14,864 bases of DNA from JAZNLR01 sp045579195 (GCA_045579195.1 JAZNLR010000011.1:1-14864), one strand, 5' to 3'; numbered from the stretch's first letter, positions 6,919-14,779 are shown. Notes: a model not told the origin generated them from the sequence alone. Program-made: numbers and translations.

Positions 6919-6933
6919 TTGTAAAATGTTGCA
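6904..6933. promoter_or_regulatory. Second copy of the putative AraC-regulator element
   Basis: On the minus strand it starts TGCAACATTTTACAATGGTT and ends TCAACAA. It matches 702-731 at 26 of 30 positions, with CAACA boxes at 6931-6927 and 6909-6905 (again 22 bp apart). The distance to the -10 box is identical at both promoters (8 bp). No similar element is seen before the SGNH hydrolase, nrdD, rsmF or gyrB. Confidence 0.65.
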
Positions 6934-7010
6934 CGATTCATGGCATTTTGTTTCCATGAGGACGGGAGGGATCACATCACAATAACGCCCTGGTTCTTTA
7001 CAAAATAAAC

Positions 7011-7040
7011 AAAAGGCTAACGAAATCGTTAGCCTTTTTC
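7011..7040. terminator. Terminator after the ferritin-like gene
   Basis: Stem GGCTAACG (7015-7022) / CGTTAGCC (7027-7034), loop AAAT, with A-rich and T-rich flanks on either side. It lies 15 bp beyond the stop of the 7049-8299 gene. The hairpin differs from the one at 5872-5891 by a single loop base. Confidence 0.88.
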
Positions 7041-7048
7041 TTTCCTTT

Positions 7049-8299
7049 TTAATGCTTCACCCTTCCGACCTCAACGTTATCCTTCGTGCGATCGCGCATC
7101 TCTTCGATGGGGTGCGGTGCGTCCTCTACGCGGTAATCCTCGCCCCGCGCGTCGATATAGCGCGCGATGATGTCGTGCGACGGGACGCAAGCAACGTCCG
7201 CATTGACCTTCTTCTGGAAGTCAAAGAACTTCGCATCCGAAGGAAGGTCCTCAAGCGGAACGTACTCCTCCTTTTTGGACGTGAGCCAAACGGTGTTCTT
7301 GATGACGTCGCGCACGTAATTCTTGTTGGAGTGGAATTTGAGAAGGGTGGGGAAATTTCCGTCGGGGATAACTTCGCGCCAATCCTTTTTCTCGTACTTC
7401 TTCAAGAGCGCCGCAGCGTGATGCAAGTGGGAGATCTCCATCTCGAGGAACTGCTCCCACAGGCTCTTGATGCAGGGATCCGGCTCGTCGAGCGCCATGG
7501 AATAATAGAGGTAACACTCGCAGTACTCATGCATCAGGAGGCATTCCAGCCAAGTGCAGTTGACGTCGATCAAGCTCTCATATTGCGAAACGTGCTGTTC
7601 CTCGATGAGTGCGATCTCCTGATAGAGTCGCCGGCCGAGATCAGACGTGTAAAACGCGCCAACGTTCATATAGTAGTTCATGGTCTGCTGTTCCGCCGCC
7701 GTGATGATCATCGTGTTGAGCTTGGTCAGCGGATGCGCCGTTTTCGCATCAATGTGCTTGCGGATGTTGTCGGTGGGATAGCGGTGCTCCGCGATGGTCG
7801 GGCGCCCCGGGGTGATCTCCGTATATTCCCCCACGAGAGAGCCCGCTTTGATGCCGTGTTCCAAGTCGAGGAGGTCAGCATAGCGATAAAGGTGGTCAAA
7901 GTCCTCCAAGAGCGCGAAGTCAAGCGCCATCTTGACGTCCGCATCCGGCTCGTTCTGCGCGAGCGCGGCAGTCAAGTCCACTGCGAGCTGTTCATACCCG
8001 ATCGTGGTCTCCAAAATGGTCTCGTTGATGGGCTTGAGGCAATTGATCTTCTTCTGCTGCTGTTGCTCAGCGCGGCGAATGCGCGCGATCTCACGCCGAA
8101 GCTCATTGTCGGGGCAATGACGAGAGAACTGATGCAAGAACCAATTCTGTTCGAACTCCGTTCCATTCATCAAAATGACGCGCGTCTTTGTGAACGGGTC
8201 GGTGGAGTTCTTGTCGTACGACTTGGGATAAAGGGTCTTCCAGCTCTCCCAACTCTTATCCAAAGAAATGGGCTTTTGTTCAAAGGGGTTAAATTTCAT
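7049..8299 (-). CDS. Ferritin-like (diiron four-helix-bundle) protein of unknown function
   Basis: 416 aa, apparently soluble, with no signal peptide. I do not recognise the specific family. The protein is largely helical and carries three copies of a Glu-x29-[Glu/Asp]-x2-His pattern: Glu103/Asp133/His136, Glu203/Glu233/His236 and Glu258/Glu288/His291. Two such helix hairpins normally form one ferritin-like bundle holding a diiron (or Mn/Fe) site, so pairs two and three probably make the active bundle and pair one is an extra half-bundle. Residues 67-85 are strongly charged and Gln-rich (QQQQ); the 300-416 tail has no motif I know. A role in oxygen or peroxide defence, or in iron handling, would fit an anaerobe, but that is inference. 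AAAGGAG lies 9 nt before the ATG. It is 67 bp downstream of the rsmF stop, with no clear promoter between, so it may be co-transcribed. Confidence 0.8.
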   Translation of the reverse strand: MKFNPFEQKPISLDKSWESWKTLYPKSYDKNSTDPFTKTRVILMNGTEFEQNWFLHQFSRHCPDNELRREIARIRRAEQQQQKKINCLKPINETILETTIGYEQLAVDLTAALAQNEPDADVKMALDFALLEDFDHLYRYADLLDLEHGIKAGSLVGEYTEITPGRPTIAEHRYPTDNIRKHIDAKTAHPLTKLNTMIITAAEQQTMNYYMNVGAFYTSDLGRRLYQEIALIEEQHVSQYESLIDVNCTWLECLLMHEYCECYLYYSMALDEPDPCIKSLWEQFLEMEISHLHHAAALLKKYEKKDWREVIPDGNFPTLLKFHSNKNYVRDVIKNTVWLTSKKEEYVPLEDLPSDAKFFDFQKKVNADVACVPSHDIIARYIDARGEDYRVEDAPHPIEEMRDRTKDNVEVGRVKH

Positions 8300-8366
8300 T
8301 CCAAAAATCTCCTTTTTGAGTTTTTCAGAATGTTTCCCCTTGTTGCAATTTTTTATACGCGCACTT

Positions 8367-9737
8367 TTATAAGGTCTTTCTCAGGCCTTTGGGGTAATGA
8401 TTCTTCAGCCTTCCTCCGCTCGCCTTGCCCCAACCGAGCGCAAAGCCGAACGCGATAACGAGCGCCCACCCGTCTGAACACGCCCCGTCTTCAATGGAAA
8501 GCTCTTCCCCTTTGATATATGCAAGGGCGCTCTTTTCATCTTCACCAAGGTCAAGAACGTTCTTTGCGTCAGCAATGCCGATGGCGTGCGAAAGCGCGTG
8601 ATCAGGTTCAGCTCTGTTCTTCTTCAGCTCACAGAGCGCCAGGCCTTGGCGAAGAACGGAAAGGCCGTTTAAGTTGAGCGGCTCGGGCAAGAGGCTCAAA
8701 ATCGGCGGAAAACAGGCAAACGTTCCTTGCGGTATGCGCGAAACGAGATTCTTTTTCAACTCCGCAAAGAGCTTCTCTTCCGCGGAGAGCCGCGGCGGCT
8801 TGTTCGTGTTCTTTGCGGGGGTGTGTTCTCCTTTTCTTTGGAAAACGGCAAAGAAATGCCCCTCTCCATCCGTCTTGTGCGGCCAAAGACGAACGCACTT
8901 TTTCAGCTCCTCATTGCCGTTTGCAAATTCGGGTCTGCCGCGCGAAAAACCGTCAAAGCGCACGGGCTCGATAAGCTCGAAATCCTCATGCTCCTCTAAG
9001 AACCACGCAACCGTCATCTCGTTTTCCTCGGCGGAGAAGGTGCACGTGGAGTACACCATTCTACCTCCTTGGCGGAGACACTTTGCCGCGCAGGTCAAAA
9101 TGTCCTTCTGTCGCGCGGCGCACATTTCAACGTTGTCCGCGCTCCATTGAGCGATCGCCTCCGCGTTCTTGCGAAACATTCCTTCCCCCGAACAGGGCGC
9201 ATCCACGAGGATGCGATCAAAGAAGTCCGGAAAGCTCTTTGCGATGCGCTCACAGCTTACGTTGGTCACAACGGCATTGGAAAGCCCGATGCGTTCCACG
9301 TTCTGCGAAAGGACCTTCGCGCGCTCGAAAACAACATCGTTTGCGACCAAAAGCCCTTCCCCTTTCATTGCAACGCCGAGCTGGGTCGTTTTACCGCCGG
9401 GCGCGGCACAGAGGTCCAAAACGCGCTCTCCCGGCTGTACGTCAAGCGCCCCCGCGACCGCCATCGCGGACGGTTCTTGCAGGTAATACGCGCCTGCCTC
9501 GTGCAAAACGTGCTTTCCGGGGCGCTCGGACGCGGGATAATAATACGCATTTTTCTCCCACGGAACGGGAGAGAGCAATTGAAACGGGGTGCGCAAAGCA
9601 AATGCTTTCACATCCGTCTTCAGCGGATTGATGCGGAGTGCCTGCTTTTTGTCGCAATCAAGGCTCTCTGCAAACGCGTCAAACTCCTCCCCCAGCATTG
9701 CGCGCATTCGTGCTTCAAATTTTTGAGGTAATTTCAT
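8367..9737 (-). CDS. rsmF: RsmF/NOL1-NOP2-type rRNA (cytosine-C5) methyltransferase
   Basis: 456 aa. It methylates a cytosine in 16S rRNA using S-adenosylmethionine. The N-terminal RNA-recognition part is at about 1-95 (KQALRINPLK, YYLQEPSAM). The SAM-binding motif is DLCAAPGGKT (108-117). Motif IV is VDAPCSGEGMF with Cys182, and motif VI is STCTF with the probable nucleophile Cys232. The C-terminus has the RsmF-type PUA-like module ending FALGWGKASGGRLKNHYPKG, which separates it from the shorter RsmB/Sun proteins. The start at 9737 fits the conserved N-terminus (LPxxFxxRM), although the AAGGA site is only 2 nt away, so expression may be low. It lies downstream of gyrA, across a terminator hairpin. 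Confidence 0.93.
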   Translation of the reverse strand: MKLPQKFEARMRAMLGEEFDAFAESLDCDKKQALRINPLKTDVKAFALRTPFQLLSPVPWEKNAYYYPASERPGKHVLHEAGAYYLQEPSAMAVAGALDVQPGERVLDLCAAPGGKTTQLGVAMKGEGLLVANDVVFERAKVLSQNVERIGLSNAVVTNVSCERIAKSFPDFFDRILVDAPCSGEGMFRKNAEAIAQWSADNVEMCAARQKDILTCAAKCLRQGGRMVYSTCTFSAEENEMTVAWFLEEHEDFELIEPVRFDGFSRGRPEFANGNEELKKCVRLWPHKTDGEGHFFAVFQRKGEHTPAKNTNKPPRLSAEEKLFAELKKNLVSRIPQGTFACFPPILSLLPEPLNLNGLSVLRQGLALCELKKNRAEPDHALSHAIGIADAKNVLDLGEDEKSALAYIKGEELSIEDGACSDGWALVIAFGFALGWGKASGGRLKNHYPKGLRKTL

Positions 9738-9752
9738 CGTCCTTCTTCGTCA

Positions 9753-9786
9753 ACAAAAGGCGGACATCGTCCGCCTTTTTTCTTTA
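9753..9786. terminator. Terminator after gyrA
   Basis: Stem GGCGGAC (9759-9765) / GTCCGCC (9769-9775), loop ATC, flanked by AAAA and TTTTTT. It follows the gyrA stop (9794) by 18 bp and ends about 20 bp before the rsmF start. On the minus strand the U-run is short (TTTTG), so some read-through into rsmF is possible; no separate rsmF promoter is visible. Confidence 0.85.
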
Positions 9787-9793
9787 TTTTGTG

Positions 9794-12334
9794 TTATTCC
9801 GCAGCTTCAGGTGTTTCTGCACCGTCTGAAAGTTCGGGCGCACCTTCCTCGGGGAGCTCCAATTCCTCTTCCTTCTCGGCGATTGCAACCGAAACGACCT
9901 TGGCATCGCCCACCATCTTCATGATGCGAACGCCCTTGGTGTCACGGCCGATGCGCGAAATGTTGTCGGCAGGAATGCGGATGATGGTTCCGTTGTCCGC
10001 AATCAACATGATGTCATCCTCTTCGGTGACCTGCTTGAGGCAGACAAGGCGACCTGTCTTCTCGTTGAAGACGCCTGCCTTGATGCCTTTTCCGCCGCGG
10101 TTCTGCTCGCGGTAATCCTCGGGCGAGGAACGCTTTCCGAATCCATTTTCGGTGATGGTGAGAATGTCCGTTCCCTCACGGAGCGCCAACATATCCACAA
10201 GTTTGTCCTCGTCCGACAGGCGGATGGAGCGAACACCCTGCGTGTCACGACCGGTCTCGCGGACGTCTGCTTCCGCAAATCGGATACACTTTCCTTCCGC
10301 GCTTGCCATGATGATGCTTGCCGTTCCGTCCGTCATAGCGACCGCAATGAGCTCGTCATCTTCAACGAGACGGATCGCGAGCTTTCCGACCTTACGGATG
10401 CTCTCAAACTCAGAAAGTGCGGTCTTCTTGATGAGGCCTTTCTTGGTTGCCATCACGAGGAAGCCTTCCGTTCTCTCCGCAACGGGGATGACCGCCGTCA
10501 CCTTCTCACCCGAATCGAGCTGGAGGATGTTGACGATCGCACGACCGCGCGCCGCACGCGCAGCTTCGGGAATCTCGTAGCCCTTGATGCGGTACACCTT
10601 GCCGAGGTTGGTGAAGAACATGATCTCGTGATGCGTGTTCGTGACGAACATTGTGTCGACGAAGTCCTCCTCCTTGGGCTTGTGCGCCGTCACACCACGG
10701 CCACCGCGTCTTTGCGCGTGGTACTCCGCAGTGGGCGTTCTCTTGATATATCCGCTGTTGGTCATGGAAATGACGACGTCCTCAGGCGGAACGAGGTCCG
10801 CAAGGTCGATGTCGCCGAAGTCCATGCTGATTTCGGTCTTTCTCTCCGCGCCGTACTTATCGCGGATCTCGATGATCTCCTCGCGGATGATCGCATCGAT
10901 GCGTGCGGGATTTGCAAGGATGTCCTTATAATCCGCAATCAATCTCTCAAGCTCTGTAAGCTCTTCCTGAAGCTTTTCAACTTCCAAGCTGGTCAAACGA
11001 GCAAGGCGCATGTCAAGGATCGCATTTGCCTGCTCGGGTGAGAGCTCAAAACGCTCCATCAAGGCTGCAGCCGCAACGTTGCGATCCTGCGAGGTCTTGA
11101 TGACGGAGATGACTTCGTCGATATTTGCAAGCGCGATAACCAGGCCTTTGACGATGTGTGCGCGTTCCTCTGCCTTTGCAAGGTCGTAACGCGTTCTTCT
11201 CTCAATGACCTCTCTCTGATGGCGAATGTACTGATACAGGACGTCACGCAAGGAGAGGACCTTCGGCTCGCGGTCGACAAGGGCGAGCATAATGACGCCG
11301 ATGCCCACCTGCAAGTTGGTGTGCTTATAAAGCTGATTCAAGACGACCTGCGCATTTGCATCCTTCTTGATCTCGACAACGAGGCGCAATCCTTCGCGGT
11401 CGGATTCGTCGCGCACGTCCGAAATGCCTTCGATGCGCTTTTCCTTGACAAGATCTGCAATGCGCTCGATGAGCTTTGCCTTGTTGACCTGGTAAGGAAG
11501 CTCGGTTGCAACGATGCGCTGGCGCGTTCCGTTGTTGAACTCCTCAATCTCGGTCTTTGCGCGAAGAACGATGCTTCCGCGGCCGGTCTGATAAGCGCTG
11601 CGAATGCCCGATCTTCCCATGATCACGCCACCGGTCGGGAAATCCGGGCCGGGGATGATCTCCATCAACTCCTCAACCGTGATGTCGGGGTTGTCAAGAA
11701 GCGCAACCGCGCCGTTGATGACCTCAACGAGGTTGTGCGGCGGGATGTTGGTTGCCATTCCGACTGCGATTCCGTCCGAGCCGTTAACGAGCAGGTTCGG
11801 GAAACGCGCGGGAAGCACGACAGGCTGTTCGCACGTTTCGTCAAAGTTGGGATAAAAGTCGACGGTCTGTTTGTCCATATCGCGGAGCATCTCGCTTGCG
11901 ATCTTGGAAAGGCGCGCCTCGGTGTATCGCTGCGCAGCGGCAGGGTCGCCATCCACAGAGCCGAAGTTTCCGTGTCCGTCCACGAGGGGACAACGGATGG
12001 AGAAGTCCTGCGCGAGGCGGACGAGCGCGTCGTACACAGCAGTGTCGCCATGCGGGTGGTACTTACCCAAAACTTCACCGACGATTCTTGCGCACTTTCT
12101 GTGCGGCTTTTCGGCGTAGAGGCCGAGGTCGTTGCCCATTGCGTACAGAATTCTTCTGTGAACGGGCTTGAGTCCGTCGCGCACGTCAGGGATGGCACGG
12201 GAAACGTTGACCGCCATTGCGTATGCAATGAAGGAATGCTTCATCTCGTACTCAACGTCGCGCTTTTGGATCTTTGTCTTTTCGAGCATGCTCTGCAGCT
12301 CGTTAATCTCTTGTTCGCTGATCTTCTTTGCCAT
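9794..12334 (-). CDS. gyrA: DNA gyrase subunit A
   Basis: 846 aa. This is the breakage-reunion subunit of gyrase, which forms an A2B2 complex and introduces negative supercoils. Seen: winged-helix/QRDR segment GKYHPHGDTAVYD with Thr98 and Asp102 at the E. coli Ser83/Asp87 positions, catalytic Tyr137 in AAAQRYTEARL, and the GyrA box QRRGGRG (540-546), which identifies gyrase rather than topoisomerase IV. Beta-pinwheel blades follow, and then an acidic tail (EKEEELELPEEG). Thr at the Ser83 position is common in Clostridia and is not by itself a resistance change. The N-terminus is about 15 residues longer than in E. coli. It lies 20 bp after gyrB in one operon; the ribosome binding site (GAGAGG) is moderate. 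Confidence 0.98.
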   Translation of the reverse strand: MAKKISEQEINELQSMLEKTKIQKRDVEYEMKHSFIAYAMAVNVSRAIPDVRDGLKPVHRRILYAMGNDLGLYAEKPHRKCARIVGEVLGKYHPHGDTAVYDALVRLAQDFSIRCPLVDGHGNFGSVDGDPAAAQRYTEARLSKIASEMLRDMDKQTVDFYPNFDETCEQPVVLPARFPNLLVNGSDGIAVGMATNIPPHNLVEVINGAVALLDNPDITVEELMEIIPGPDFPTGGVIMGRSGIRSAYQTGRGSIVLRAKTEIEEFNNGTRQRIVATELPYQVNKAKLIERIADLVKEKRIEGISDVRDESDREGLRLVVEIKKDANAQVVLNQLYKHTNLQVGIGVIMLALVDREPKVLSLRDVLYQYIRHQREVIERRTRYDLAKAEERAHIVKGLVIALANIDEVISVIKTSQDRNVAAAALMERFELSPEQANAILDMRLARLTSLEVEKLQEELTELERLIADYKDILANPARIDAIIREEIIEIRDKYGAERKTEISMDFGDIDLADLVPPEDVVISMTNSGYIKRTPTAEYHAQRRGGRGVTAHKPKEEDFVDTMFVTNTHHEIMFFTNLGKVYRIKGYEIPEAARAARGRAIVNILQLDSGEKVTAVIPVAERTEGFLVMATKKGLIKKTALSEFESIRKVGKLAIRLVEDDELIAVAMTDGTASIIMASAEGKCIRFAEADVRETGRDTQGVRSIRLSDEDKLVDMLALREGTDILTITENGFGKRSSPEDYREQNRGGKGIKAGVFNEKTGRLVCLKQVTEEDDIMLIADNGTIIRIPADNISRIGRDTKGVRIMKMVGDAKVVSVAIAEKEEELELPEEGAPELSDGAETPEAAE

Positions 12335-12354
12335 AATTCAACCTCTCACCTGCA

Positions 12355-14259
12355 TCAGATATCCAACTCGGAAATGAGCGTTGCGTTGTTCTCGATAAAC
12401 TCACGGCGAAGCTCGGGGCTCTCACCCATGAGCGTCGTGAAGATCTCGTCTGCAGAGACGGCGTCTTCCATCGTGATCTGGATGAGCGTTCTCGTTTCGG
12501 GATTCATCGTCGTTTCCCAAAGCTGGTCTGCGTTCATCTCACCGAGACCTTTATATCGCTGCAAGTCGACGCCCTTCTTGCCGTTTTCCGCAAAGTACGT
12601 TTCGAGTTCTTCGTCGGAGTAACAATACGTCACTTGCTTGTTCTTCGTCACCTTGTAAAGCGGGGGTTTCGCGCTGTACACATGGCCTTTCTCGATCAGC
12701 GGACGCATGAAGCGATAGAAGAACGTGAGGAAGAGGATGCGGATATGGCTTCCGTCGACGTCGGCATCGGTCATACAGATGATGCGGTCGTAACGCAGCT
12801 TGCTCTCGTCAAAGTTTTCCTTCGTTCCACAGCCAAATGCCGTGATCATATTCTTGATTTCTTCGTTCTCGAGAATGCGGCTCTCTCTTGCCTTCTCTAC
12901 GTTGAGGATCTTTCCGCGCAAGGGCAAAATTGCCTGGAAGCGACGGTCTCTGCCGCCCTTTGCCGTTCCGCCTGCGGAGTCACCCTCGACGAGGAAGATC
13001 TCGCAGAGCTTCGGGTCTTTTTCGGAGCAATCTGCCAGCTTTCCGGGAAGGGTGGAAGATTCGAGAACGTTCTTTCTTCTCATCAGATCGCGCGCGTTTC
13101 TTGCCGCCTCACGCGCACGCTTCGCCGCAAGACACTTGTTCACAAGCTCGCGGAGCTTTGCCGGATTCTCTTCGAGGAAGGTTCCAAACGTTTCGTTCAT
13201 TGCGCGCGTCACCATCTGGCGCATAAAGCTGTTTCCGAGCTTGGTCTTCGTCTGTCCCTCAAACTGCGGGGAGGGCAGCTTGACGCTGACAACGGCGGTT
13301 AAGCCCTCGCGGACGTCTTCACCCGAAAGCTTTTCCTCATCTTTGACGGCATTGATCTTCTTTGCTCCGTCGTTGATGAGCTTGGTCAAAGAGTTGCGGA
13401 AGCCCTCAAGGTGCGTTCCGCCCTCTTCGGTGTTGATGTTGTTTGCGTACGCATAGATGACTTCGTTATAGGTGTCGTTATACTGGAACGCAATCTCAAC
13501 CTCGCAGTCGTCATACTTATTGTCGATGTAAACGGGCGCAGGGAACAGCGGCTCCTTGCCCTTGTTAAGCGTCTCAACGAAGTGCACAATTCCGCCTTCG
13601 TAATAAAACGTTTCCTCGCGCTCACGGTCCTTGCGCTCATCCTTAATACTGATGCGAAGGCCCTTGTTGAGGTAAGCAAGCTCTCTTAGGCGCTTCTTGA
13701 TGCTGTCATACTGGAAGTCCAACGTCTCGAAGATCTCCGAATCGGGCATGAAGGTGACCTTCGTTCCCGTATGATCCGCCTCACCAATGACGGCAAGCGC
13801 GCGCTGAGGCACGCCGCGGTTATAGACTTGCTTAAAGTGCTGTCCGTTCTGGAAGACTTCCACTTCCAGCCATTCGGACAGTGCGTTAACGACCGAAAGA
13901 CCAACGCCATGCAAACCGCCGCTGATCTTATATCCGCCGCCGCCGAACTTTCCGCCCGCGTGCAGCTTGGTCAAAACCAATTCCACCGAGGAAACCTTCT
14001 CGGTCTTATGAATGCCCGTCGGGATGCCGCGACCGTTATCGGTCACGCTGCACGATCCGTCTGCGCGGATGACGACTTCGATCGTCGTGCAGTACCCCGC
14101 GAGCGCCTCGTCAATGCTGTTGTCCACGATCTCGACAACGAGGTGATGCAAGCCGCGCTCGTCGGTCGAGCCGATGTACATTCCCGGTCTTTTGCGGACA
14201 GGCTCCAATCCTTCGAGGACTTGGATTTGGTCTTCGCCGTAGTTTCTGATTTCTTCCAT
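12355..14259 (-). CDS. gyrB: DNA gyrase subunit B
   Basis: 634 aa, the usual length in Bacillota (no E. coli-type insert). This is the ATPase subunit of gyrase. GHKL ATPase motifs: VVEIVDNSIDE with catalytic Glu43 and Asn47, TDNGRGIP with Asp74, and the glycine-rich lid GGLHGVG (114-120). Transducer: QTKTKLG (336-342). TOPRIM: EGDSAGG (425-431, Glu425) and DADVDGSH (498-505), with the metal-binding Asp residues intact. The C-terminal gyrase B domain contains QRYKGLGEM. AGGAG lies 5 nt before the ATG. The gene follows a 74-codon ORF by 12 nt and precedes gyrA by 20 nt, so all three are probably one transcript from the promoter at 14546-14573. Because of this leader ORF, gyrB translation could be coupled to that of the small protein. 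Confidence 0.98.
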   Translation of the reverse strand: MEEIRNYGEDQIQVLEGLEPVRKRPGMYIGSTDERGLHHLVVEIVDNSIDEALAGYCTTIEVVIRADGSCSVTDNGRGIPTGIHKTEKVSSVELVLTKLHAGGKFGGGGYKISGGLHGVGLSVVNALSEWLEVEVFQNGQHFKQVYNRGVPQRALAVIGEADHTGTKVTFMPDSEIFETLDFQYDSIKKRLRELAYLNKGLRISIKDERKDREREETFYYEGGIVHFVETLNKGKEPLFPAPVYIDNKYDDCEVEIAFQYNDTYNEVIYAYANNINTEEGGTHLEGFRNSLTKLINDGAKKINAVKDEEKLSGEDVREGLTAVVSVKLPSPQFEGQTKTKLGNSFMRQMVTRAMNETFGTFLEENPAKLRELVNKCLAAKRAREAARNARDLMRRKNVLESSTLPGKLADCSEKDPKLCEIFLVEGDSAGGTAKGGRDRRFQAILPLRGKILNVEKARESRILENEEIKNMITAFGCGTKENFDESKLRYDRIICMTDADVDGSHIRILFLTFFYRFMRPLIEKGHVYSAKPPLYKVTKNKQVTYCYSDEELETYFAENGKKGVDLQRYKGLGEMNADQLWETTMNPETRTLIQITMEDAVSADEIFTTLMGESPELRREFIENNATLISELDI

Positions 14260-14271
14260 AGCGTCTCCTTT

Positions 14272-14496
14272 TTAAAAAGTAACACCCTTGTCGCGTTCGC
14301 GACAGCGTACGTATTCCGACGTCTGCAACGTCCGCCCGAGCGTTTCTGCCCGAGATGCGGTCTCCAAAAATTCCGCGCCGTCTTCCCTCTCAACGAGAAG
14401 GATGCCGACCGTGTCTTCTGCGACCTCGTTCCCGCCCAGCCGAACGGCTTTTGGCGTGAGCACCGCAATCACTTTTTCCGCGTTGACAGACTCCAC
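14272..14496 (-). CDS. Small protein of unknown function, first gene of the gyrase operon
   Basis: 74 codons, starting with GTG at 14496. GGGAG (14510-14506) lies 9 nt upstream, and a promoter lies 50 bp upstream. The stop at 14274-14272 abuts the gyrB ribosome binding site, 12 nt before its ATG. The protein starts (M/V)ESVNAEKVIAVLTPKAV and includes GILLVERED; it is mixed alpha/beta in look, with no signal peptide or membrane segment. Codon choice (GTC, GCG, GAC, GGC, CTC) resembles that of the gyr genes. In Bacillus a small RemB/DUF370 gene sits just before gyrB, but I do not see that family's sequence here. In-frame GTGs at 14541 and 14523 lie at or near the transcription start and lack a ribosome binding site. 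I cannot name the family; it could be a leader ORF rather than a functional protein. Confidence 0.55.
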   Translation of the reverse strand: MESVNAEKVIAVLTPKAVRLGGNEVAEDTVGILLVEREDGAEFLETASRAETLGRTLQTSEYVRCRERDKGVTF

Positions 14497-14545
14497 TTTT
14501 GTCTTCTCCCAAACTTTTGCGTTTTCCACAGAAAAGCGCACATTT

Positions 14546-14573
14546 ATTATACCACGAAATGAAAAAAACGCAA
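14546..14573 (-). promoter_or_regulatory. Promoter of the gyrase operon
   Basis: On the minus strand: TG-extended consensus -10 TGGTATAAT (hexamer 14551-14546). A weak -35 TTGCGT (14573-14568) stands at 16-bp spacing. A poor -35 with a strong extended -10 is common at gyrase promoters that respond to supercoiling, but that response is not proven here. Confidence 0.7.
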
Positions 14574-14734
14574 AATGTTTGCAAGCAAAAATCACGAGAA
14601 ATTTTGTTCAGTGCGCAAAATTAGGGCAAATTTACGCAAATTTCCGAAGTTGCATCAAAAACACGCATCGATACACAAATGAACTAAACTTCGCATTTTT
14701 CGCCAAAACACGCGCTTTTTGAAAAAATTCAAGC
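14574..14734. other. AT-rich spacer with short A/T tracts upstream of the gyrase promoter
   Basis: There is no coding signal. Units GCAAAATTAG (14615-14624), GCAAATTTAC (14626-14635) and GCAAATTTCC (14636-14645) repeat at 10-11 bp, so their A/T tracts face the same side of the helix; further tracts sit near 14589 and 14602. Such phasing bends DNA. The rest of the spacer up to the terminator at 14739 shows nothing else I can name. Confidence 0.4.
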
Positions 14735-14760
14735 AAAAAGGGCGACTTTTTCGTCACCCT
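14735..14760 (-). terminator. Terminator of the HTH regulator gene
   Basis: Read on the minus strand: AGGGTGAC (14760-14753), loop GAAAAA, then GTCGCCCT (14746-14739), an 8-bp stem with one G-U pair, followed by TTTTTGC. The wobble pair forms only in the minus-strand RNA, which fits the orientation of the gene ending at 14780. Confidence 0.8.
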
Positions 14761-14779
14761 CTCGTTTCGCTTTTTTAAT

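Noticed and set aside
6857..6934. 26-residue N-terminal extension of the GH43 protein
   Set aside because: It overlaps the -10 box and the regulatory element, and the ATG at 6856 is followed by a typical signal sequence and preceded by GGGAG.
7052..8458. A 468-codon plus-strand ORF opposite the ferritin-like gene
   Set aside because: Shadow of the minus-strand gene, which has a good ribosome binding site, a metal-ligand pattern and a terminator on the correct side.
9794..12334. Quinolone resistance change at GyrA Thr98
   Set aside because: Thr at the E. coli Ser83 position is the wild-type state in many Clostridia, so no resistance claim can be made.
11156..12622. A 488-codon plus-strand ORF across the gyrA/gyrB junction
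   Set aside because: Antisense shadow of two essential, clearly identified genes.
12355..14259. ParE/ParC (topoisomerase IV) instead of gyrase
   Set aside because: The partner gene has an intact GyrA box (QRRGGRG), which topoisomerase IV subunits lack.
14522..14530. TTTTCCACA, one mismatch from a DnaA box, as a sign of oriC next to gyrB
   Set aside because: Single site, with no cluster of boxes, no dnaA/dnaN/recF neighbours and no DNA-unwinding element with it.
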